Origin: a virus
Virus record (IMG/VR): IMGVR_UViG_3300032893_000105
Location: 1 to 44,002 of that record
Reading direction: 5' to 3' (one strand)
Length of the DNA: 44,002 bases
In this document: positions 29,685 to 38,202 of the stretch, in pieces
Layout: each line of letters begins with the position of its first letter
Position numbering within the stretch: the first letter of the stretch is position 1
Position numbers and translations under genes: made by a program
The notes under the pieces: generated by a model
Databases searched by the model: none
What the model was told of the DNA's origin: nothing
The model's input: only the letters and a program-made list of their open reading frames with translations

Positions 29685-30578
29685 CTAGATCGATAGGCCG
29701 AGCGTGAAGCCATCATACACCCCAACATTCCGACAGTAGAAAATAAAGGCGTCCGCCTTGCCGGCGGTCGTCGTCAAGGTTGGTACGCTCGCACCGGGCC
29801 AGCTAACGCCGCTGAACCAAGTCACGGTGCGGGACCCAACCCCGTCCTGTTTGATGCGGACCATGAACACCTGACCCACGCCCACGTTCATGAGCGCCAG
29901 CGTAGTATTGCCGGCCCCCATGGCAACCTCGTGTCGATTGGATGTGCTGAGGTCAAGGGTGGTCGTCCCGCCCACCACAGCCGAATCGACGGTAATGGCT
30001 CCCTGACCATTTCCGGCTGGCCCTGCCGGTCCCACCGGGCCCTGGGGTCCGGCCGGACCGACGGGACCCGGTGGCCCGACCACGATTGCCCCGGGGGGTG
30101 CGTTGGCGGGTGGCGTCCCTGAGCCAGCCGCTCGCACACTCCACACCTCCGCCTCCAGTACTGCCTTCCAGACGTCCTTGCCGCCATGCACGGCGGCATC
30201 CTCCTCCAGGTGGCCGCCGCCGGTGGGCCACCAGCGCATAAAGCGCGGCAGGCCAGTGATATCGGTGGTGGAGTAACCGAGGAGGGTGTCGCGGTTGAAA
30301 ACGGCCTGCGCGGCGGCAAGGGCCTGAGAGGCCTGGGAGTAGTCGCCGCGGATCGTGATCGTGACCTTCCGGTAGTCGTGAAAAGCCCCGCCCGTGCCGG
30401 ATGGCTCCCGCCGCGCCAGGGCGCTCTCGGCCTGGGCGTAGGGGAGTGCTAGGGGTGTACCCTGGAGGCTGCGCAGCCGGCCAAAGTGGGGAGCTGGCAA
30501 GATCGCCGCCAAAGCCGAACTCTGCCCCCAGAGAGTAGCTACGGCTGCCAGGGTATCATCATCGATTACGTCCGCCAT
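29685..30578 (-). CDS. Tail-terminator-like domain fused to collagen-like fibre
   Basis: 297 aa. Residues 1-150 (DDTLAAVATLWGQSSALAAI, then ALARREPSGTGGAFHDYRKV, TITIRG and DVWKAVLEAEVWSVRAAGS) look like a tail completion/terminator protein of the gpU/DUF3168 style and follow the gp10-like gene as expected. Then GPPGPVGPAGPQGPVGPAGP is a collagen-like triple helix, and a beta-rich C-terminal head (TTTLDLSTSNRHEVAMGAGN ... RNVGVYDGFTLGLSI) follows. A terminator carrying its own fibre is unusual. Confidence 0.65.
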   Translation of the reverse strand: MADVIDDDTLAAVATLWGQSSALAAILPAPHFGRLRSLQGTPLALPYAQAESALARREPSGTGGAFHDYRKVTITIRGDYSQASQALAAAQAVFNRDTLLGYSTTDITGLPRFMRWWPTGGGHLEEDAAVHGGKDVWKAVLEAEVWSVRAAGSGTPPANAPPGAIVVGPPGPVGPAGPQGPVGPAGPAGNGQGAITVDSAVVGGTTTLDLSTSNRHEVAMGAGNTTLALMNVGVGQVFMVRIKQDGVGSRTVTWFSGVSWPGASVPTLTTTAGKADAFIFYCRNVGVYDGFTLGLSI

Positions 30579-30709
30579 ACGCCGAGCCTACCCCGACGGA
30601 GTGGCGGCGCACCACCGCTCTGGGCGAACGCGAAGGGCCTCCGACATCATGCCAGAGGCCTTTCTCCAGAGTCAGGAGTTGGAAGTATACCCGACTCAAG
30701 GCGCGAGCG
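30579..30709. terminator. Hairpin in gap between gp10-like and terminator-like genes
   Basis: In this 131-bp gap 30633-30663 holds AAGGGCCTC / GAGGCCTTT arms around a short loop. On the plus strand it ends in TTT; on the transcribed minus strand no U-run follows, so termination would be inefficient. It could be an RNA-stability element. Nothing else is evident here. Confidence 0.4.
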
Positions 30710-31177
30710 CTAGCCCAGTTTCGTTTCACGAAGAGCCTTCTCGACAGGCGCAAGGACGAGCGCCCGCAGTTCCGGCAGTAGCACTCGGAAGGTGGAGTCC
30801 AGCCAGGGCCGGGCTGCCACACGGGCCGTACCGAACTCCAGATACAGCCCGTAGCGGGCATTCTCGGTCACACCCACCCGGGCCCGCAGGGCAGAGCGGT
30901 CCAACTCGTAGCGGACGTTGCGCTGTAGCCAGCCAGTTCGCTTCCGCGGCGGCTCGCCGGGGCGAGAGGAGTGGGGGTAGATGGTGTAAGTGGCCGGCCG
31001 GCCCGAGGCGGTCTTCCGGGTCGGGTGCTTCCGCGACTCTCCCGTATTGGGAACGTTCAGCGTCTCCAGCAGATGGGTATGCAGGCGGAGAGCGGCCCGC
31101 TGCAGGCCTTCCCAGGCGGCTTCCTCCAGGGCCCGGACCACCGGGTCGCCATTCCAGGAGAATTTGGCTTCGATCAT
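30710..31177 (-). CDS. HK97 gp10-like head-tail/tail component
   Basis: 155 aa; the ATG overlaps the stop of the gene before it (ATGA). VVRALEEAAWEGLQRAALRL then YPHSSRPGEPPRKRTGWLQR NV, and VTENARYGLYLEFGTARVAA RPWL is the typical gp10 family signature (PPRxxTGxLxxS ... YAxYxEFGT...ARPFL). It forms part of the connector that joins tail to head. Confidence 0.82.
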   Translation of the reverse strand: MIEAKFSWNGDPVVRALEEAAWEGLQRAALRLHTHLLETLNVPNTGESRKHPTRKTASGRPATYTIYPHSSRPGEPPRKRTGWLQRNVRYELDRSALRARVGVTENARYGLYLEFGTARVAARPWLDSTFRVLLPELRALVLAPVEKALRETKLG

Positions 31178-31437
31178 GGCCCGATCCGCTTCGTGGGGTC
31201 GTCGTTGAGTTCGATTCGGGTGGAGAGGATAGGAAGAAGCCAACCATCCGGGACGTCGGGCAGGTGCGGCGACGTCACGCGGATCATGATCGCCATGCGA
31301 TCATAATCGTACCATAACGCCTCTACAACCCAATCAGCGGGGAGACCATTCAACCGTAATGGCCGCCCCTGCGTGAGATTGACTAGCAATTCCAGGAACG
31401 TCGCCTGGCTAATCATCATCAGGCCACATTTAGCCAT
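31174..31437 (-). CDS. Hypothetical connector-region protein
   Basis: 87 aa from the ATG at 31437 with GGGAGAGGT upstream. SQATFLELLVNLTQGRPLRL, NGLPADWVVEALWYDYDRMA and ILSTRIELNDDP suggest a small alpha/beta fold. Planctomycete-phage-like; function unknown. Overlaps the gp10-like gene. Confidence 0.55.
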   Translation of the reverse strand: MAKCGLMMISQATFLELLVNLTQGRPLRLNGLPADWVVEALWYDYDRMAIMIRVTSPHLPDVPDGWLLPILSTRIELNDDPTKRIGP

Positions 31438-31448
31438 ACCTCTCCCTT

Positions 31449-32132
31449 TCATGCCTTCAGCTTGGCCTCGACCCACGGCAGCTCGTCAATCCGCTGGGGA
31501 TTCTGGTATGAGATCAGGTCTAGTACCCGCTGTACCCCCGCCGGGTCCGTCCAGAGGAATCGATCCTCGGCAGGATCGAGATTGGTCAGTTGCTGGCCGA
31601 CGATGGCATGATAGCTCCCTTCGCTGTAGCGAATTCCGCGCTCCTCGGCGATCGCGGCCGTGAGCAGCTGCACCCGGGCCGGCACTGATGCATACAGTAT
31701 TTGTCCGCCCGAAGGCAAGTCGGAGGGAAAACGCTTGGCGGCGGCCCCAGCGGCCCCGTAGGTGACGGCGGCCCGCTCGACGGTCACCAAGTCGCGCAGG
31801 TCGAGGGCCAACACCAGATTCACGGCGCCCAATTTCCACGTCTGCCGCCAGCGATTCAGATCCACCGTCAGGACGGTCCAGAGAGTGCCGTCGCTATCCG
31901 TGATCCCGTCACCCGGCTTGGGAGTGGCGCCGGGGGACAACACGGCGGCAGGCAGATGCCAGTCCAGTTCATATCCAGCATATACCCCTCCTGATGGGGA
32001 CTTCTCCCGCCCCCGCACCGCCCGCCGCTTGGCAATCGGTACGGTGGCGGGGAGGACCCCGGCGGTGCGGGAACTGCTCCACACCACCGCCTCGACGTTG
32101 TCCCAGGCCTGATAGTCGGTACTCAGATCCAT
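31449..32132 (-). CDS. Head-tail connector-region protein
   Basis: 227 aa from the ATG at 32132; upstream in-frame sequence is not protein-like. DLSTDYQAWDNVEAVVWSSS, DGITDSDGTLWTVLTVDLNR, WRQTWKLGAVNLVLALDLRD is beta-rich and lies where head closure or adaptor proteins are found. The 'D..GT.WTVL.VDLNRWRQTWKLGA' core is recognisable in this phage group but has no named family I can assign. Confidence 0.55.
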   Translation of the reverse strand: MDLSTDYQAWDNVEAVVWSSSRTAGVLPATVPIAKRRAVRGREKSPSGGVYAGYELDWHLPAAVLSPGATPKPGDGITDSDGTLWTVLTVDLNRWRQTWKLGAVNLVLALDLRDLVTVERAAVTYGAAGAAAKRFPSDLPSGGQILYASVPARVQLLTAAIAEERGIRYSEGSYHAIVGQQLTNLDPAEDRFLWTDPAGVQRVLDLISYQNPQRIDELPWVEAKLKA

Positions 32133-32143
32133 GTCAGATCCTG

Positions 32144-32437
32144 CTACCGTTTCGCCCGCGTCAAGAGCCACTCCACCTTCCCGGGCTCGGCAAAGTCCGC
32201 CTCGACGCGCAGGTCCCCTTTCAGCCAGACAAGTTGAAGTTCGCCGGCGCCGCCGGGCACTACCTGGGTGGGCGGCGGGAAGCCGATGGCCCACGCGCCT
32301 TCAACCCACCGGATGGCTGTAGTGACATTCGCGGGATCAGGCCGCGACGATCCCTCTCCGTCCCAGTCGTCCTGAATCTGGAAGAAGTCTTCGAGCTGCC
32401 CGATCGTCCGTTGCCAGATTTCTACTTCCGTTGGCAA
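32144..32437 (-). CDS. Small protein with QDDWDGEGS motif
   Basis: 97 aa from a TTG at 32437 with a good GGAGGG site. [20 protein letters not shown] matches a short motif (LxxLxDDWDGEGAxAP) seen in many bacterial and phage small proteins of unknown role. The rest, [28 protein letters not shown], is a beta sheet. Overlaps the 50-aa basic gene before it. Confidence 0.6.
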   Translation of the reverse strand: MPTEVEIWQRTIGQLEDFFQIQDDWDGEGSSRPDPANVTTAIRWVEGAWAIGFPPPTQVVPGGAGELQLVWLKGDLRVEADFAEPGKVEWLLTRAKR

Positions 32438-32574
32438 CCCTTGCCCTCCTGGTTGGATTTACCAGCCTTCTTCAGCGCGATGGCGACCGCCTGTTTCTGC
32501 GGCTTTCCTGCCTTGATTTCTCTCCTGATGTTACTCGACACGGTCTTGTCACTCGACCCCTTTTTCAGCGGCAT
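32422..32574 (-). CDS. 50-aa basic protein with [11 protein letters not shown] motif
   Basis: Short open frame: ATG at 32574 preceded by GAGGAGAA, TAG at 32422. The product begins [20 protein letters not shown] and continues [19 protein letters not shown], a widely conserved small phage/bacterial motif ([20 protein letters not shown]) of unknown role. The C-terminus overlaps the next gene by 16 bp. Confidence 0.75.
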   Translation of the reverse strand: MPLKKGSSDKTVSSNIRREIKAGKPQKQAVAIALKKAGKSNQEGKGCQRK

Positions 32575-32584
32575 GATATTCTCC

Positions 32585-34210
32585 TCAGCCAGTAGCTTTC
32601 CAGTAGAAAGTCACAACCAGGGCCGTCCCGCTCACGGGAGTGAAAGTGATAACTGCCTCAAGCCGCGCCAACTCCCCTGCAAAGCCGGCCGGGAACAGGG
32701 AGGCTGACAGGGTAGCATTGAAATTGTACCCGATCGCATCTTGGGTCCAGTGCGAATCATTGGTCACCAGACCATCGAGGACTGCCCCGGTCAGAGTGCC
32801 AGTGCCCAGCACGACCGGGAATGGACTTTCGGGGGCCCACAGGGGCGGATTCTGGTTCGTCACCGTGTAAGCAACCGAAGTCCAGGTGGCCGATCCGGTC
32901 GGCTGGCCCTGGGCGCCCGTGACGCGGGCCAGCAGAGTCACCGAAGAGCCTGCCGGTACCACCCCCCAGGGGGGCGGCACCACTACCTGAATGGCCTGCA
33001 CTGTGTAGGGGCCCGCCACCGGCGCACCTGCCAGAGATAGACTGGCCCATCGCGACCGTCTTCGCTTTCCTGGGAAGGAAGGCGGGGGCGGGCCGTGGCG
33101 GGCAGTCCGGTGGCGCGACATTACCGGCTGGGCGATCTGCCTCGAAGGAGGCACTTTCCCCTTCCGCCGTTTCCCCGGAATGAGGGGCTGGCGGAGTAGT
33201 GGACTGAGATGGCGGGTGCGGCGAGCCAGCACCAGGATCGGCGCGGCACCCTGACCCGTCGGCGGGATCTTCCCCTTGCGCTTCCGACCCAGAAAGGGCG
33301 GGGGCTGGATGGGGCGGCGGGCCGTGCGGTGGCGGAGCGGCACTCCTGCAAGTGCCGAAGCCGACACCCGCCGCCGGACTTTTCGTCCTGCAAAGGGCGG
33401 GGGCAGAACCGAGAGCTTTGCCTTGCGGTGGCGAGGCACGACAAATGAGGTGGCACTCAGGCCCGTCAGCGGTAGGCGGTGCCGGACCTTCCGTCCCGCG
33501 AAGGGTGGAGGTTGGGCAGGATGTCGGGCCTGGCGGTGGCGGGGCACTACAAATGAGGTAGCGCTCAGGCCCGTCGGCGGCAAGCGATGCCGGATCTTTC
33601 GGCCGGCGAAGGGCGCCGGCGGTGCCGCTGGAGGCAACCGGTCGGTGCGGTGGCGAAAGGAGGGGTCGTAGCCCGCCGTCCCCGGCAGGCGGTGCCGAAC
33701 CTTCCGACCCGAGAAGGGTGATGGCTGAGCGGGATGACGGGCCTGGCGATGGCGAGGCACTACGAACGAGTTGGCTGACAGCCCTGTCCCTGGCAGGCGA
33801 TGCCGGACCTTCCGTCCCGAGAAGGGCGGCGGACTGGCAGGATGTCGGGCCTGGCGGTGGCGGGGCACGACAAAGGAGGTGGCACTCAGACCCGTCGGCG
33901 GCAAACGGTGCCGGACTTTCCTTCCCGAAAAGGGCGGGGGTTGGGCGGGATGACGAGCCTGACGATGGCGGGGTACGACAAAGGAGAGAGCCGACAGGCC
34001 GCTGCCTGGCACCCGGCGGCGCTTTTTCTGTCCTGCAAAAGGCGGGGGCAGGACCGGCCGGCGAGCTGTACGGTGGTGACCATTGACGGCCATCACCTGC
34101 GGGGGCAGGGGTGGGACCCGCCGCACCTTTCGCCCACGACGATGCGGGCGGAATGGGACCTTCGGCCAACGATGTCGCCGCAGGAGCTGCGGTACGACCT
34201 CGTTGGCCAC
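32585..34210 (-). CDS. Highly basic tandem-repeat protein 2 with Ig-like C-terminal domain
   Basis: 541 aa from a GTG with GGGGGAGGTGAGC upstream. Residues 1-385 contain about nine units of roughly 43 residues with core [36 protein letters not shown]: a basic RHRxARHP, a PPPF turn, a GRKVRHRLP strand. The C-terminal 150 residues ([40 protein letters not shown]) look like a beta-sandwich. Very few acidic residues in the repeats imply binding to nucleic acid or to an acidic surface. Upstream is the paralogue of the structural gene next to basic repeat protein 1. Confidence 0.65.
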   Translation of the reverse strand: MANEVVPQLLRRHRWPKVPFRPHRRGRKVRRVPPLPPQVMAVNGHHRTARRPVLPPPFAGQKKRRRVPGSGLSALSFVVPRHRQARHPAQPPPFSGRKVRHRLPPTGLSATSFVVPRHRQARHPASPPPFSGRKVRHRLPGTGLSANSFVVPRHRQARHPAQPSPFSGRKVRHRLPGTAGYDPSFRHRTDRLPPAAPPAPFAGRKIRHRLPPTGLSATSFVVPRHRQARHPAQPPPFAGRKVRHRLPLTGLSATSFVVPRHRKAKLSVLPPPFAGRKVRRRVSASALAGVPLRHRTARRPIQPPPFLGRKRKGKIPPTGQGAAPILVLARRTRHLSPLLRQPLIPGKRRKGKVPPSRQIAQPVMSRHRTARHGPPPPSFPGKRRRSRWASLSLAGAPVAGPYTVQAIQVVVPPPWGVVPAGSSVTLLARVTGAQGQPTGSATWTSVAYTVTNQNPPLWAPESPFPVVLGTGTLTGAVLDGLVTNDSHWTQDAIGYNFNATLSASLFPAGFAGELARLEAVITFTPVSGTALVVTFYWKATG

Positions 34211-34239
34211 AGCTCACCTCCCCCTTTTTTTCGGGTAGA

Positions 34240-34692
34240 TTATTCCTCACCGACCACGCGCACGCTGGCGTTCACATTGGCGGCCGCAGTAACGCGGACG
34301 CCGAGGCGTCCGCCGCCGGGAATTTTCAATTCGCCAGCGAAGGGGGCCTGCCACAAAAAGCCTGTCTGCGGGTGAACCAGCTCCGCCATTGGCACGTCGC
34401 CGGAATCAGTCGGCTCGGCCGTCGCCGTGTCCTTGCAGGTGGTCTGCAAGGTTTCTGTAAAGTCCGGATCCACCTTGCGGAGGGTGGTCGTGTTGGTAAT
34501 GGTACCGGCGCTAGTTTGCCGCACCACCTCCACATAAATCGGCGTGGCGGTGTTGCTAGTCCCATCAAAGGAAATCGAAATTTCCTTAACCTTGACGCGC
34601 TGATTGGCCGCGGCCAGGAGCTGCACCAGAGTCTTGACAGACGTACCAGTTGCAATCTTCGCCGGCTGGGCGACAAAGGACAGGTCAGCCAT
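34240..34692 (-). CDS. Structural protein, paralogue of the 25.9-26.4 kb gene
   Basis: 150 aa from the ATG at 34692. FVAQPAKIATGTSVKTLVQL LAAANQRVKVKEISISFDG shares spacing and residues with the 25.9-kb gene product. C-terminal strands GELKIPGGGRLGVRVTAAAN are beta. Probably a beta-sandwich decoration subunit. Precedes basic repeat protein 2, as its paralogue precedes basic repeat protein 1. Confidence 0.62.
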   Translation of the reverse strand: MADLSFVAQPAKIATGTSVKTLVQLLAAANQRVKVKEISISFDGTSNTATPIYVEVVRQTSAGTITNTTTLRKVDPDFTETLQTTCKDTATAEPTDSGDVPMAELVHPQTGFLWQAPFAGELKIPGGGRLGVRVTAAANVNASVRVVGEE

Positions 34693-34708
34693 CTGTTGCC
34701 TCTCAAGT

Positions 34709-34960
34709 CTAGAAGGTGCGGCCGCGGCTGACCACACAGTAGGGCTGCGCGGCGTTGATCAGTTGATTTAGCCTCTCGATTCGGGCGATCACGGCGTCCC
34801 GCCACTGGTCCCAGGAATAGTTCTCTCCGTCGAGGGAGTAGGTCGGCTTGGGGCCGGAGACGAGCTGGGCGGCCGTCTCGTTGGCCAGCAGGGTGGCCCA
34901 ATTGGTGCGGATCGTCTGCAGGGTGACCAGGTACGTCGGGCCAGCGGACGAGACGGACAC
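34709..34960 (-). CDS. Small hypothetical virion-region protein
   Basis: 83 aa from a GTG. TYLVTLQTIRTNWATLLANE TAAQLV, then YSWDQWRDAVIARIERLNQL INAAQPY is a helical hairpin; a similar 'YSWxEWxxxLxxxIxxLxxLI' pattern is found in small neighbours of capsid genes in this phage group. May be a connector accessory. Confidence 0.55.
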   Translation of the reverse strand: MSVSSAGPTYLVTLQTIRTNWATLLANETAAQLVSGPKPTYSLDGENYSWDQWRDAVIARIERLNQLINAAQPYCVVSRGRTF

Positions 34961-34969
34961 GGCATACCC

Positions 34970-35326
34970 TCACACTAGGACGTAAACCAGGAATCCGGAG
35001 ATCTGCACGGCGCCGCCCAGGACCAGGTTGAGTTTTTCTCCCACGCCCGTCTGGAACAAACCGAACTGGGAGGCGCTGAAGCCCAGGGGCACCCCCGTGA
35101 TCAGGGACATAGCCCCCGTGAGATTGGTCGTGGCGTTGGACTGGAGTTGGGCCGTGACGGCGCCGGCGGCCACCAGGACGATGTCGAGGACCCGGATCCG
35201 CTTGCCCGCCACGGCCGCGACCAGGTCGGCCGAGGCGGCGGTCGAGATGCTGGCATACTGGATCGGCAGATTCGCCGACGACACGGCGTCGTAGACGGCG
35301 TCCGATCTCGCTGCCTCCATCGCCAC
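34970..35326 (-). CDS. Beta-sandwich decoration-type protein
   Basis: 118 aa from a GTG with GGAGGGC upstream. QYASISTAASADLVAAVAGK RIRVLDIVLVAAGAVTAQLQ, then VPLGFSASQFGLFQTGVGEK LNLVL is a jelly-roll-like pattern common in small phage head-decoration and fibre-associated proteins. Position after the capsid gene favours decoration. Confidence 0.6.
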   Translation of the reverse strand: MAMEAARSDAVYDAVSSANLPIQYASISTAASADLVAAVAGKRIRVLDIVLVAAGAVTAQLQSNATTNLTGAMSLITGVPLGFSASQFGLFQTGVGEKLNLVLGGAVQISGFLVYVLV

Positions 35327-35339
35327 GGCCGGGCCCTCC

Positions 35340-35975
35340 TTAGATCAGTGGGATTTCTTCCCAACCGCAGCCGAAGACCACCAGCGGGCTCGTACCGGCC
35401 GCCGTAGTGCCCTCGACACTGAAACTCGACCCGGGATCGAGCATGAGGGAGCTGTCAAGGTCCAGGTAGATGTTGAAGGGAGATGTGGTGAGCGATCCCA
35501 CCCAGGCGTCGAGGTTGGCGAAGTTGCGCACGGCCGTCGGTGCTGCAGGCAGCGTGGCCGTGGTCAGTGGCTTCCCGACCGCCTGGACCCCGCCGCCGGT
35601 CCACAAGTTGACCGGAACGATTGCAGTCCCGCTCACTGCCGTGCCCGAGATTCCGCCCAGTGCCAGGACGAGATTGCCGGCGCCGAAGGTGCCAGAAACG
35701 TACCCCATCTCAATCCACATCAGGGCGAGTCGGCGCCCACTGCCGATAGGATTGGCCAGGGCAAACGGGGCCGCAGTGCTGATCGTCAGCGAGGCGACCG
35801 ACACGCCGGTCGCGGCCGTCACGGCGGCGTAGCAGTTGCCGCGGCTGACCGCCTCGAAATACTTGCCGTGGGCCTGCTGGGTGATCAGCTCGGCCATCTT
35901 GCCCAGGCGATTCTGCGGGTTGGTGCCGTCCCCGGCGAGAGTCGGCCCTACCCGATTGATAGTCGTGTCGGCCAT
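35340..35975 (-). CDS. Beta-rich head or decoration protein
   Basis: 211 aa. ITQQAHGKYFEAVSRGNCYA, VTGVSVASLTISTAAPFALA-like text and RRLALMWIEMGYVSGTFGAG NLVLALGG, then SFSVEGTTAAGTSPLVVFGC GW resemble the next gene's product (same order of strands), so both may be related surface proteins of the capsid. No enzyme motif. Confidence 0.58.
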   Translation of the reverse strand: MADTTINRVGPTLAGDGTNPQNRLGKMAELITQQAHGKYFEAVSRGNCYAAVTAATGVSVASLTISTAAPFALANPIGSGRRLALMWIEMGYVSGTFGAGNLVLALGGISGTAVSGTAIVPVNLWTGGGVQAVGKPLTTATLPAAPTAVRNFANLDAWVGSLTTSPFNIYLDLDSSLMLDPGSSFSVEGTTAAGTSPLVVFGCGWEEIPLI

Positions 35976-36200
35976 TTACTGGACCCTCTGAATGTCCATG
36001 GGGTGCTTGGAATCGCAAATGCCATTGGCGGCGTAGAAAGCCAATTTCGCCTTCTCGGGGTCGTCGGCCTCGACCTCCAGGCTCGGATGGGCCAGGGGGG
36101 TCGGGCAGGTCAGGGTGACCCGGTAGCGGGGTCGAGGCGGTTCGGGTTGGGTCAAGGGTTGGGTCAGGGGCCGGACCATGGTGGCGCTCTCATTAGGCAC
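35976..36200 (-). CDS. Small protein next to the major capsid gene
   Basis: About 67-74 aa; a GTG at 36200 overlaps the capsid stop, an ATG at 36179 is the alternative. PRPRYRVTLTCPTPLAHPSL EVEADDPEKAKLAFYAANGI has a strand-helix pattern like small 'xVxxPxP... VEAxDxxEAxxxFxxxNGI' proteins that lie next to capsid genes. Function unknown. Confidence 0.6.
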   Translation of the reverse strand: MPNESATMVRPLTQPLTQPEPPRPRYRVTLTCPTPLAHPSLEVEADDPEKAKLAFYAANGICDSKHPMDIQRVQ

Positions 36201-37446
36201 TGGATTTCACCATCGCACGGGGCTGCACCGTACTCACGCAGTCCTTGAGCGAGGCCTTGAACTGCATAACCACATCGCGCTCGAACTCGGCATCAGTGCC
36301 CGTGGAGCGCTGGGCGGTGATGATATCCCAGTTGTAATACTGCCGGACTTGCTTTCTCACGGACCCGAGGAACCAGTCTGTGGTCGTCTCGCTAGCGGCC
36401 TGCATGCGCGCCTTAAGGATCGGGGAGCTGAGCACCCGCAGACCAGGGATCACTTGGTGGATGGCCGGAGGCGAGATCGTGGTCGCCGGACTGCCGGTGG
36501 TCGCAAAGCCGGGGGCCGTCTGGCGGATCTCGGTGGCGGCCAGAAGGCGGGTCGCGCGGAAGACCAGGTCGGGGGCGACGACCAGGGCATCCGGGGCGAG
36601 CATGATCGGCTTGCCCGTGTACGGGTCCGTGATGGCGACGAGGACTTGCCAGGCCGCATCGATCACCGTCTCGTCCGTGAGTGCGTTGGTGGTCTTGACG
36701 TTGACCCAGGGTGTAGAAGCCTGGTAAGTGGCATAGGCCGTACCCTTCCAGGTATAGCGGTGTCCGCCCTGATAGGCCGACAGGGCGTTGGCGCCCTGGT
36801 CGAGCAGGGCGTCGCAGACGCGCTCCTCCAGACCATAGCCGAGCCAGTAGCCCAGCTCACCGCAGCGGTCGGTGAGCACACCGGTCTTGTCGCCGGCGAT
36901 AATTTCCTTGGTGACCTCCACAATCCCGCCATCTTTCCGCTTGGCCGGGACCTCAATGTAATCTTCCGAGACTCCGTAACGCGGATATTCCTGGCCCTCG
37001 CCGATGCCTCGGGTCGTCGAGCCGATCCGAGCGATGCCAGGAATCTTCTCGACGTCCTGGATGATTGAAGCCTTCTTCTCGATCTCTTTGGAAAACACAA
37101 AGTCGGGGTGCTCATACTTTTCGAGCACTTCCGTGAAGAAGATCTGGCCGGTGATGTTGCTAAAGTCCGCGTAACCGACGGCCGTCGAGCCGCCGGCTTC
37201 GAGCAGCTCGACGCCGTAGCCAGCCTCACCCAATTGCCACTGGCGGACGATGGAAGACCCGTCCTTGACGAGCCCCTCGAATAGCTCACGGATCGAAAAA
37301 TCGGACGGCCGCAGGTCGCCAGCCTTCAGGGCCTCCGAGAGATGCCGGGCGTAGAGCCGGCGGCCCTCGCGCTGACCCTTCTTGCGGCAGTAGTCCTGGA
37401 CGGAGGCCGCCACCTCGCGTCCCGACAGGCACCGGGTACCGGGCAT
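36193..37446 (-). CDS. Major capsid protein
   Basis: 417 aa. An N-terminal helical segment (YCRKKGQREGRRLYARHLSE, ALKAGDLRPSDFSIRELFEG) is followed by a conserved core: FFTEVLEKYEHPDFVFSKEI, GIARIGSTTRGIGEGQEYPR, then EVTKEIIAGDKTGVLTDRCG ELGYWLGY and PIMLAPDALVVAPDLVFRAT RLL near the C-terminus. This is the usual layout of HK97-fold coat proteins of this phage group, and the order protease-scaffold, decoration, capsid agrees. No separate delta domain cleavage site can be read with certainty. Confidence 0.8.
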   Translation of the reverse strand: MPGTRCLSGREVAASVQDYCRKKGQREGRRLYARHLSEALKAGDLRPSDFSIRELFEGLVKDGSSIVRQWQLGEAGYGVELLEAGGSTAVGYADFSNITGQIFFTEVLEKYEHPDFVFSKEIEKKASIIQDVEKIPGIARIGSTTRGIGEGQEYPRYGVSEDYIEVPAKRKDGGIVEVTKEIIAGDKTGVLTDRCGELGYWLGYGLEERVCDALLDQGANALSAYQGGHRYTWKGTAYATYQASTPWVNVKTTNALTDETVIDAAWQVLVAITDPYTGKPIMLAPDALVVAPDLVFRATRLLAATEIRQTAPGFATTGSPATTISPPAIHQVIPGLRVLSSPILKARMQAASETTTDWFLGSVRKQVRQYYNWDIITAQRSTGTDAEFERDVVMQFKASLKDCVSTVQPRAMVKSSA

Positions 37447-37458
37447 GGGACCTCCTTT

Positions 37459-38202
37459 TTACCAGGCAACCGCGGCCGGGGTGGCGCGGCGCTGTAGGAA
37501 GATGACCTGATCGACCGTGAGGATCTCGCTGGCCGTCGTGCCGGCCTTGGCCATGGCGATCAATTTCATGGCTGAAGCACTGGCGATGGCCACCGTGTGC
37601 TTGATCGGCCGGTGGTAAGTGTAGTCCGTCAAGGGGTTATCATTAAGAAAGTAAGTGATCTCGAAATTGCTGCCATCGACGTCGCGGCCTTCAATCCGCA
37701 GGAGCTGGAAGTCCGTGGTGGTCGCGGGCTGACTGGACAGGGCCGACTGCGTGAGAGTCTGAGTGGTGCCGTTGCTGGATACGCAGCGCCAATAGGTATC
37801 ACCCACCTGCTTGTAGATCAGCATCCCCGTGAAGTTGTTGAGCGGAACGCCCGTTGAATCAGTCAGGAGGGAGCTGGTGACCACAGACGACAGCCCGAAC
37901 GCGATCATCGCGTTATTGGTGCTGGCCTCGGTGTACTGGAGGATCGACTCGGCATAAAAGGGCTGACCCTTACCGAGCTTGATGCAGGCGTTAGTCAGTG
38001 TCAGCCGGCCGCCATCATTCAGGGTGGCGCCGGTGGTGATGGCGATGGCGCCACCGCCGTTGGAGCCGGCCGCGAAGGCCACCGTCCCGCCGCCCGTCAC
38101 ACTCTTGGTCCAGAGCTGTGTGTCCGTGTAGGAAGCGAACTCATCCACGATCGTGAACTGGGCGCGCTCGCGTAGGGCGGCCGGAAAGACGTTCAATTTC
38201 AC
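37459..38202 (-). CDS. Head decoration-like protein (LamG/jelly-roll style)
   Basis: 247 aa; the GTG start overlaps the protease stop (GTGA). DEFASYTDTQLWTKSVTGGG TVAF, then GGRLTLTNACIKLGKGQPFY AESILQY, FGLSS and FQLLRIEGRDVDGSNFEITY FLND follow the strand order of concanavalin/LamG-like sandwiches found in phage surface proteins. The position between protease and capsid makes a head-surface role likely. Confidence 0.6.
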   Translation of the reverse strand: MKLNVFPAALRERAQFTIVDEFASYTDTQLWTKSVTGGGTVAFAAGSNGGGAIAITTGATLNDGGRLTLTNACIKLGKGQPFYAESILQYTEASTNNAMIAFGLSSVVTSSLLTDSTGVPLNNFTGMLIYKQVGDTYWRCVSSNGTTQTLTQSALSSQPATTTDFQLLRIEGRDVDGSNFEITYFLNDNPLTDYTYHRPIKHTVAIASASAMKLIAMAKAGTTASEILTVDQVIFLQRRATPAAVAW

